Origin: an uncultured Paracoccaceae bacterium
GTDB lineage: Bacteria > Pseudomonadota > Alphaproteobacteria > Rhodobacterales > Rhodobacteraceae
DNA length: 45,980 nt
Direction of reading: 5' to 3'
NCBI GenBank assembly: GCA_938016515.1
Contig: CALILP010000183.1
Span: 1 to 45,980 of the forward strand
A model generated the notes under the pieces. That model did not search any database. It saw only the letters and a list, made by a program, of their open reading frames with translations, and was not told where the DNA came from. The position numbers and the translations under genes are program-made. Position 1 is the first letter of the stretch. Each line of letters opens with the position of its first letter. Positions 40,418 to 45,980 of this stretch are shown piece by piece.

Positions 40418-41605
40418 ATGACTGACGACGCCATCGAAATCACTGCTTTCGGCGACCTGTCCGCGATCGCAGCGCAGGACTGGGACGCCTGCGCCTGCCC
40501 TGAAAGTGCGCAAGGTGGCAGGCCTCTTGATCCGTTCACGACGTATCGGTTTTTAAAGGCGTTAGAAGACAGCGGCTCTGTCGGGCCGGGGTCTGGGTGG
40601 CAGCCCCGGTATCTGGCCGCGAAACAGGGCGATCAGGTGATCGCCGTGGCCCCCCTTTATGCGAAAGGCCACAGTCAGGGCGAGTATATCTTTGATCACA
40701 ACTGGGCCCATGCCTATGAAAATGCTGGCGGGCGGTATTATCCCAAACTGCAGATGGCGGTGCCATTCACGCCCGCCACAGGCCGCCGCTTTCTGACCCG
40801 GCCCGGTCACGAGATCGTAGGCATGTCTGCCATCGTGCAGGGGGCTGTCCAAATCGCTGCGGATAATGAACTGTCGTCATTGCACATCACCTTCTGCACC
40901 GAAGCCGAGGCGATTGCTGGTGAGGAAATGGGCCTGCTGCCCCGCATCGGTCAGCAGTTTCATTGGGAAAACGACGGGTATGCCGACTTCGATGGGTTCC
41001 TTGCCAGCCTGTCCAGCCGCAAGCGCAAGAACATCCGCAAGGAACGCGCCACCGCCAATGACTTTGGCGGCGAAATCCAGATGCTGACCGGCGACCAGAT
41101 CCAGCCTGCGCATTGGGATGCATTCTGGCAGTTCTATCAAGACACCGGCAACCGCAAGTGGGGCACGCCCTATCTGACCCGCCAGTTCTTTGACATCGCC
41201 CAGGACAGCTTGCGCGACGATATGCTGCTTTGCCTTGCGATGCGCGATGGCCGCCCGGTTGCCGGGGCCTTGAATTTTATCGGTCGCGACACGCTGTTTG
41301 GTCGGTATTGGGGCTGCATCGAGCATCATCAGTGCCTGCATTTTGAACTGTGCTATTACCGCGCCATCGACTTTGCCATCGCCAATGGGATGACCCGCGT
41401 CGAGGCTGGCGCCCAAGGTGAACACAAGCTGGCACGGGGGTATCTGCCGGTTGCTACGCATTCGCTGCATTGGTTCGGCGATCCCGGCTTTCGCGACGCC
41501 ATCGCAAAATACCTTTCCGCCGAGCGCGATGCCGTGGACAATGAGATCGAGATACTGACCAGCTACGGCCCCTTCAAGAAAGAAACCCGAGAGGAACAGC
41601 AATGA
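40418..41605 (+). CDS. FemAB-like / DUF482 GNAT-fold acyltransferase
   Basis: A 395-residue protein of the DUF482 group, which has tandem GNAT folds related to FemAB. Features are [39 protein letters not shown] and [52 protein letters not shown], both well conserved in the family. It starts at ATG 40418, 31 bases after the GDPD gene, and overlaps the PCD gene by four bases. Members are often annotated as peptidoglycan-related aminoacyltransferases, but the actual substrate is not established. Confidence 0.88.
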   Translation: MTDDAIEITAFGDLSAIAAQDWDACACPESAQGGRPLDPFTTYRFLKALEDSGSVGPGSGWQPRYLAAKQGDQVIAVAPLYAKGHSQGEYIFDHNWAHAYENAGGRYYPKLQMAVPFTPATGRRFLTRPGHEIVGMSAIVQGAVQIAADNELSSLHITFCTEAEAIAGEEMGLLPRIGQQFHWENDGYADFDGFLASLSSRKRKNIRKERATANDFGGEIQMLTGDQIQPAHWDAFWQFYQDTGNRKWGTPYLTRQFFDIAQDSLRDDMLLCLAMRDGRPVAGALNFIGRDTLFGRYWGCIEHHQCLHFELCYYRAIDFAIANGMTRVEAGAQGEHKLARGYLPVATHSLHWFGDPGFRDAIAKYLSAERDAVDNEIEILTSYGPFKKETREEQQ

Positions 41606-41889
41606 CCGACGCCATCACAGACGACGCCCGCCAAGCCTTGCTTTCAAACGGATGGACCCTGGTGGAGGGGCGCGATGCGATCCACAAGACCTATGTGTTT
41701 GCAAACTTCGTTGAGGCCTTTGGGTTCATGACCCGGTCTGCCTTGTGGGCTGAAAAGCTGAACCACCACCCGGAATGGTCGAATGTTTATAAGACCGTCG
41801 ACGTGACGCTGACGACCCATGATACCGGGGGACTGAGTGTGTTAGATGCCAAACTGGCCGCGAAAATGGATGCGTTGGCCGGGGCGTGA
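41602..41889 (+). CDS. phhB: 4a-hydroxytetrahydrobiopterin dehydratase (PCD)
   Basis: A 95-residue pterin-4a-carbinolamine dehydratase, the family length. It carries the active-site block [34 protein letters not shown] with the conserved His pair. The enzyme regenerates the pterin cofactor after aromatic amino acid hydroxylation. No phenylalanine hydroxylase gene lies nearby, so it may serve another pterin or molybdopterin role. Last gene of the RidA-GDPD-acyltransferase operon, with a four-base overlap. Confidence 0.93.
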   Translation: MTDAITDDARQALLSNGWTLVEGRDAIHKTYVFANFVEAFGFMTRSALWAEKLNHHPEWSNVYKTVDVTLTTHDTGGLSVLDAKLAAKMDALAGA

Positions 41890-41912
41890 CCCCGCGATAT
41901 CACGCTTAAAAG

Positions 41913-41928
41913 GTTTCGCATGCGAAAC
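41913..41928. promoter_or_regulatory. Perfect 16-bp palindrome GTTTCGCATGCGAAAC
   Basis: A gap-free perfect palindrome 24 bases behind the phhB stop and 57 bases before the peroxiredoxin terminator stem. It could be a binding site or a mild hairpin for the plus-strand operon. No known regulator motif could be matched with confidence. Confidence 0.35.
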
Positions 41929-41984
41929 AAATTGCCAAAGTATTAAGGGCCATCGGGCCGTTTAAGCCTTTGCCAAGACAGGAA

Positions 41985-42010
41985 AAGGTCCGCCACGGCT
42001 GGCGGACCTT
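41985..42010 (-). terminator. Peroxiredoxin gene terminator
   Basis: AAGGTCCGCCA (41985-41995) and TGGCGGACCTT (42000-42010) form a perfect 11-bp stem with a 4-base loop. On the minus strand a short U-run follows. It starts 9 bases after the peroxiredoxin stop. Confidence 0.85.
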
Positions 42011-42018
42011 AAGGTTTC

Positions 42019-42507
42019 TTAAACCTGTTCGAGCAACGCTTCACCCGCTGAAATATCACATTCGCCTGGGCTTGCCTCTTCGCCCAAGGCGGTGACCACG
42101 CCGTCGTCCACGATCATCGCATACCGCTTGGATCGCCCGATCAGGCCGACGGGTAGCGCTGTAAAGTCCATCCCAATCTCTTTGGTAAAGCTGCCATCGG
42201 CGTCCCCCAGAAACGAAATGCCTGCTGCCGTCCCGCCGGTACTGTCGCCCCAAGCGCCCATCACGAAAGGATCGTTGACCGACACGCAGATGATCTCGTC
42301 CACGCCTTTGGCCGCGAACTGATCCTTGGTCCGGATAAAGCTGGGCACATGCGAGGTCGTGCAGGTTCCCGTATAGGCCCCCGGCAAACCGAACAGCACA
42401 ACCTTGCGCCCTCTGAGCTTTGCGCCCAATGCAACCTCTTCGGGACCATCAGCCCCCATCGCTAGCATAGTTGCGTCTGGCAGCTTGTCGCCTTTGGAAA
42501 TTGTCAT
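42019..42507 (-). CDS. Peroxiredoxin (Prx5 type)
   Basis: A 162-residue Prx5-type thiol peroxidase. The peroxidatic Cys49 sits in LPGAYTGTCTTSHVPSF, keeping the P-x-x-x-T-x-x-C motif, although the usual TPTC reads TGTC. ICVSVNDPFVMGAWG and RSKRYAMIVDDGVV are family hallmarks. A second Cys near the C-terminus (SPGECDIS) may resolve the sulfenate, or glutathione/glutaredoxin may do so. It reduces peroxides in the cytosol. The start ATG 42505-42507 is 85 bases from the divergent flavoprotein gene. Confidence 0.93.
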   Translation of the reverse strand: MTISKGDKLPDATMLAMGADGPEEVALGAKLRGRKVVLFGLPGAYTGTCTTSHVPSFIRTKDQFAAKGVDEIICVSVNDPFVMGAWGDSTGGTAAGISFLGDADGSFTKEIGMDFTALPVGLIGRSKRYAMIVDDGVVTALGEEASPGECDISAGEALLEQV

Positions 42508-42592
42508 CAGATCATCCCTGTTGTCATTGCGTCTGTTCTTGGAGTGCATATAGGTTGCCCACGACGGGCTGACCAGTTTGAAGGATAACGTT

Positions 42593-43801
42593 GTGTCACA
42601 TGTTGTCGTAATCGGCGCCGGGCAAGCCGGATCCTCCTGCGCTGCCAAGCTGCGCGCAGATGGATTTGACGGAAAGATCACCCTGATCGGCGGCGAACCT
42701 GTTCCTCCCTATCAGCGCCCGCCCTTGTCCAAGGCCTATCTGCTGGGCGAGATGACAGAAGAGCGGCTGTATTTGCGACCAGAGGCGTTCTATGCAGACC
42801 ACAAAATTGACCTGCGCCTGTCCACGCGCGCGGTCTTCGTCGATCCGGTTGGCAAGATGGTCACTTTGGAAGCCGATCAACACCTGCCCTACGATCATTT
42901 GGTGCTGACCACCGGTGCCCATCCCCGGACCTTACCCGCAGCGATTGGCGGCACGTTGGACAATGTCTTTACGGTGCGTGATCTGGCCGATGCTGACGCA
43001 ATGGCCCCCGCTTTTACGACAGGCAAAAAGGCCCTGATCATCGGGGGCGGCTATATCGGTCTGGAGGCCGCGGCCGTTGCTGCCAAGCGTGGTGTACAGG
43101 TGACCCTCGTGGAAATGGCCGACCGGATCTTGCAGCGGGTTGCTTGCCCTGAAACCTCTGATTATTTCCGCGCCCTGCACGAAAGCCAAGGTGTGACGCT
43201 GCGCGAAGGTGTGGGCCTTGATCGGCTGACTGGGGACAATGCTGTCACTGGCGCGATCCTGACCGATGGCACCCAGTTGGATATCGACTTTGCTGTGGTG
43301 GGCGTTGGCATCACCCCTGCCACGATATTAGCCGAAAGTGCTGGCCTGACCCTCGACAACGGCATTGCCACGAATGCGTTTGGTCAAACATCTGATCCTG
43401 CGATCTGGGCTGCAGGCGATTGTGCCTCAACACCCTATGGCGGCCAGCAAATCCGTATCGAAAGCGTCGGCAACGCCATCGATCAGGCCGAAGCTGTCGC
43501 CCGCAACATCATGGGCGCTGATACGCCCTACGCACCCGAGGCCTGGTTTTGGTCAGATCAATACGATTGCAAGCTGCAGATTGCTGGCCTGAACATGGGA
43601 TATGACGCTGTGCATGTTCGGGCAGATGGGGATGCCCTGACGCATTGGTATTACAAAGGTGATACGCTGATCGCCGTGGATTCCATGAATGACCCCCGCA
43701 ATTATATGATCGGCAAGCGTCTGATCGGCATGGGCAAAAGCCCCGCACCCGCAGTGATCACCAACCTTGAAACCGACATGAAAGCGCTTTTGAAAGCGTG
43801 A
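42593..43801 (+). CDS. FAD/NAD(P)-dependent ferredoxin reductase-type oxidoreductase
   Basis: A 402-residue two-dinucleotide-domain flavoprotein of the rhodocoxin/putidaredoxin reductase type. The FAD motif is VVVIGAGQAGSSCAAKLR, followed by YQRPPLSKAYLLGE. The NAD(P) motif is ALIIGGGYIGLEAAAVAAKRGVQVTLVE, and the second FAD motif is PAIWAAGDCAS. The C-terminal reductase domain has WFWSDQYDCKLQIAGL. It would pass electrons from NAD(P)H to a ferredoxin, often for a cytochrome P450 or dioxygenase; no partner is nearby. GTG 42593 is preferred as start, with AAGGA 7 bases upstream. It overlaps rsmD by four bases. Confidence 0.9.
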   Translation: MSHVVVIGAGQAGSSCAAKLRADGFDGKITLIGGEPVPPYQRPPLSKAYLLGEMTEERLYLRPEAFYADHKIDLRLSTRAVFVDPVGKMVTLEADQHLPYDHLVLTTGAHPRTLPAAIGGTLDNVFTVRDLADADAMAPAFTTGKKALIIGGGYIGLEAAAVAAKRGVQVTLVEMADRILQRVACPETSDYFRALHESQGVTLREGVGLDRLTGDNAVTGAILTDGTQLDIDFAVVGVGITPATILAESAGLTLDNGIATNAFGQTSDPAIWAAGDCASTPYGGQQIRIESVGNAIDQAEAVARNIMGADTPYAPEAWFWSDQYDCKLQIAGLNMGYDAVHVRADGDALTHWYYKGDTLIAVDSMNDPRNYMIGKRLIGMGKSPAPAVITNLETDMKALLKA

Positions 43802-44358
43802 GGATCATCGGCGGCCAGCACCGGGGCCTGACCCTGACCACGGTCGGCAAGGGAGACGCCGCAGCCCACCTGCGCCCCACATCCGACAGGGTCCGCGAAA
43901 GCCTGTTCAACGTCCTGCAAGGCGGCCGCTTTGGCAGCCCGGTCGTGGGCGCACAGGTCCTTGACCTGTTTGCAGGCACCGGCGCTTTGGGTCTGGAAGC
44001 CCTGTCGCGCGGGGCTGTCCATGCAACCTTTGTCGATAATGGCCGCGTCGCCCAAAAGCTGATCCGGGACAACATCGCGAAATGTAATCGGCAGGCTGAT
44101 ACGGCATTGCTGTCTTGCGACATCGCCCAGCTTCCGAAAGCCGCACATCTCTGCACCCTGATTTTTGCCGATCCCCCCTATGGTCAAAATCTTGGGTCGA
44201 CCGCCCTGACTTTGGCCACCAAAGCAGGGTGGATCGCGCCAGACGCCCTGATCATCCTTGAAGACAACACCGCCCTGCCTGCCCCATTGGGCTTTGCCAC
44301 CCTTGACCAACGCCGCTACGGCGACACATGGATCACCTTACTGGAGCCCGCCTCATGA
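43798..44358 (+). CDS. rsmD: 16S rRNA (guanine966-N2)-methyltransferase
   Basis: A 186-residue SAM-dependent methyltransferase. It begins RIIGGQHRGLTL with LRPTSDRVRESLFNVLQ, has the SAM motif VLDLFAGTGALGLEALSRGA and the catalytic IFADPPYGQN. These mark RsmD, which methylates G966 of 16S rRNA. It starts with GTG overlapping the previous stop (GTGA) and ends overlapping the HAD gene (ATGA). Full length for the family. Confidence 0.95.
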   Translation: MRIIGGQHRGLTLTTVGKGDAAAHLRPTSDRVRESLFNVLQGGRFGSPVVGAQVLDLFAGTGALGLEALSRGAVHATFVDNGRVAQKLIRDNIAKCNRQADTALLSCDIAQLPKAAHLCTLIFADPPYGQNLGSTALTLATKAGWIAPDALIILEDNTALPAPLGFATLDQRRYGDTWITLLEPAS

Positions 44359-44996
44359 CCCCGAAACTTGTCATCTTCGACTGCGACGGCGTCTTGGTGG
44401 ACACAGAGCCTGTGACCGATGCCATCATCTCGGCCAGCCTCACCCGGTGTGGGTTACCCCTGTCCCCGCATGAGGTATCGGCCCTGTTTATCGGCGGCAC
44501 GATCCAGGGCATCGCGGATGAGGCCCGCAGGCGCGGTGCGGACTTGCCCGCTGATTGGGTCGACCAGACCTACGCCGAGATGTTTGCGGGCCTTGCCAAT
44601 GGCGTTCCCGTTTTCGACGGGGTGATTGCTTTTCTGGATCAACTGGACGCTGCCGGGATCAAAACCGCCATCGTGTCCAACGGGCCAATGCGCAAAATGA
44701 AGATTTCCCTGACGCCCTCGGGGCTGAAACAACGCTTTGCAGGTCAGATCTACTCCGGCCACGACTATGTCCCGAAACCGGACCCAACGATGATCCACTT
44801 TGCGATGCGCCAAGCGGGTGTGACGCGGGCCGAAACCGTCTTTATCGACGACAGCCTGAACGGGGCCAAAGCCGGGATCGCGGCGGGGGTCCGGACCTTT
44901 GGCTTTGCGCCCGCGGGCGACGACGGAACACGGGCCGCACTCGGCGCAGAACCGGTGACGACGATGGGTCAGATTGCCTGCCTGATCGGGCTTTAG
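44355..44996 (+). CDS. HAD-superfamily phosphatase (phosphoglycolate phosphatase-like)
   Basis: A 213-residue HAD hydrolase with all four motifs: LVIFDCDGVLVDTEP (nucleophile Asp), IVSNGPMRKMK, the Lys in HDYVPKPDP, and VFIDDSLNGAKAG. The cap is the small helical type of the beta-phosphoglucomutase/phosphoglycolate phosphatase group. The substrate cannot be assigned. It is coupled to rsmD by an ATGA overlap and converges on map with a 4-base overlap. Confidence 0.93.
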   Translation: MTPKLVIFDCDGVLVDTEPVTDAIISASLTRCGLPLSPHEVSALFIGGTIQGIADEARRRGADLPADWVDQTYAEMFAGLANGVPVFDGVIAFLDQLDAAGIKTAIVSNGPMRKMKISLTPSGLKQRFAGQIYSGHDYVPKPDPTMIHFAMRQAGVTRAETVFIDDSLNGAKAGIAAGVRTFGFAPAGDDGTRAALGAEPVTTMGQIACLIGL

Positions 44997-45799
44997 CCCG
45001 ACGTTGGGTGGAAAGTTCCGTTCGGGGACAGCGTGAAAATCTCGCAGCCCTGTGCCGTGATCCCGATGGAATGCTCGAACTGGGCGGACAGGCTTTTGTC
45101 GCGGGTCACGGCGGTCCAGTCATCGGCCAGCACTTTGGTTTCGGGACGGCCCAGATTGATCATCGGCTCAATGGTAAAGAACATACCCTCTTCAAGCACG
45201 GCACCCGTGCCCGGACGGCCATAGTGCAAAACGTTGGGTGGGGCGTGAAACACCCGACCCAATCCGTGACCACAGAAATCGCGGACCACAGACATACGGT
45301 TGCTTTCGGCGTAGACCTGAATGGCGTGCCCGATATCGCCAAAGGTATTGCCGGGTCGTGCGGCCTCGATCCCCTTCATCAGGGCGTCATGGGTGACCTG
45401 CACCAACCGCTCTGCCTTACGAGAGGCAGTGCCCGCCACGTACATCCGAGACGTATCGCCGAACCAGCCGTCCACAATGACGGTCACGTCAATGTTCAGA
45501 ATATCCCCATCCTTGAGAACCTTGTCGCCGGGAATGCCGTGACACACGACATGGTTCACCGAGATACAGCTGGCATGTTGATAGCCCTTGTACCCGATCG
45601 TGGCAGAGGTGGCACCGGCAGCCTCGACCTGTTCGGTGATAAATTGGTCTAAAGCGCCTGTCGTGGTCCCCGGCACCACGTGATCAGCCACATCATCCAG
45701 AATGCGCGCAGCCAGCCGGCCAGCCCGGTTCATCCCTGCAAAATCTTGCGGCTCATAAATCCGAATACCGTCTTTTGTCACGCGGCCATTATTGGTCAT
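44993..45799 (-). CDS. map: Type I methionine aminopeptidase
   Basis: A 268-residue metalloenzyme that removes the initiator Met from nascent proteins. Substrate His and metal ligands are all visible: SCISVNHVVCHGIPG, ILNIDVTVIVDGWFGDTSRMY (two Asp), FCGHGLGRVFHAPP (His), MFFTIEPMIN (Glu) and AQFEHSIGIT (Glu). The length is typical. An adjacent sfsA, found beside map in some relatives, is not seen upstream before the window ends. Confidence 0.97.
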   Translation of the reverse strand: MTNNGRVTKDGIRIYEPQDFAGMNRAGRLAARILDDVADHVVPGTTTGALDQFITEQVEAAGATSATIGYKGYQHASCISVNHVVCHGIPGDKVLKDGDILNIDVTVIVDGWFGDTSRMYVAGTASRKAERLVQVTHDALMKGIEAARPGNTFGDIGHAIQVYAESNRMSVVRDFCGHGLGRVFHAPPNVLHYGRPGTGAVLEEGMFFTIEPMINLGRPETKVLADDWTAVTRDKSLSAQFEHSIGITAQGCEIFTLSPNGTFHPTSG

Positions 45800-45874
45800 G
45801 TTACACCTTCAAAAGTCTCTCCTGCCACATAGGCGATCAATCGGGCCATGACCAGTCCACCACCGCACCCAGAC

Positions 45875-45897
45875 TTCTTTGTTTCTTTCTATATCCC
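45875..45897. repeat. Second exact copy of the 23-base T/C-rich repeat
   Basis: Identical to 15563-15585. It is followed by CGCCGGAGGCTCCCGC instead of the G6/C6 hairpin of the first copy, so only the tail block is conserved. It lies in the 181-base region upstream of map, which shows no convincing gene before the right edge. Confidence 0.65.
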
Positions 45898-45980
45898 CGC
45901 CGGAGGCTCCCGCAGTTTCATCCCCACACCGGCCAATGCCCATCACACCGGGTCCACAAACCGCACTGGCCTGCGCACAT

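Noticed and set aside
45848-45980. Plus-strand open frame from ATG 45848 to the right edge
   Set aside because: It runs through the 23-base repeat, has no recognisable similarity and low-complexity composition; too little sequence to call a gene.

Overview
The window looks like a chromosomal segment of a marine alphaproteobacterium of the Rhodobacteraceae (Roseobacter group). This rests on gene order and protein style: pyk next to an N-formylglutamate amidohydrolase and a DUF1244 gene, a dgcN-dgcA D-glutamate operon, glnK-amt, an XRE regulator of a type common in the family, and GC-rich DNA with many 1-8 bp gene overlaps. No tRNA, rRNA, CRISPR array, transposase or phage gene was recognised. 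Both edges cut into sequence: pheS on the left, an unidentified region upstream of map on the right. No gene-free stretch exceeds 300 bases.

Left part (1-5.8 kb): rplT and pheS, neighbours in many bacteria, are about 4.5 kb apart. Between them lie three related outer-membrane lipoprotein genes with a TbpB-like beta-barrel style, plus a small operon (ArsR regulator, SRPBCC protein, GST-like protein) preceded by a 41-bp palindrome. One lipoprotein gene is bracketed by the true rplT 3' end and a diverged second copy of that 3' end with its terminator, a footprint of insertion or recombination. The next part (5.8-13.7 kb) holds pyk, a formylglutamate hydrolase, DUF1244, a PilJ-like periplasmic protein, a divergent XRE + cysteine-less LOV pair, an HhH membrane protein and a large OmpA protein.

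Middle (13.7-23.5 kb): dgcN-dgcA-D-amino-acid transaminase form an operon that can turn D-amino-acid nitrogen into L-glutamate. It is followed by amt and glnK, a class A penicillin-binding protein, an acyl-CoA dehydrogenase and an AraC regulator.

23.6-32 kb holds the most unusual block: six genes for exported or membrane-anchored proteins, almost all without assigned function. They are a 1449-aa protein with peptidoglycan-binding and LprI-like domains, a two-TM protein, a small Cys-containing protein, a trypsin-like protease on the opposite strand whose start codon overlaps that of its divergent neighbour, and two paralogous small proteins. An ECF sigma/anti-sigma pair and a YceI protein follow directly. 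This is the best candidate for an undescribed system.

Right part (34-46 kb): an mlaA-mlaC lipid-transport pair with a small exported protein; a type I secretion ABC exporter and its membrane-fusion protein without a visible substrate; a RidA-GDPD-acyltransferase-PCD operon; a peroxiredoxin divergent from a ferredoxin-reductase-type flavoprotein; rsmD; a HAD phosphatase; and map.
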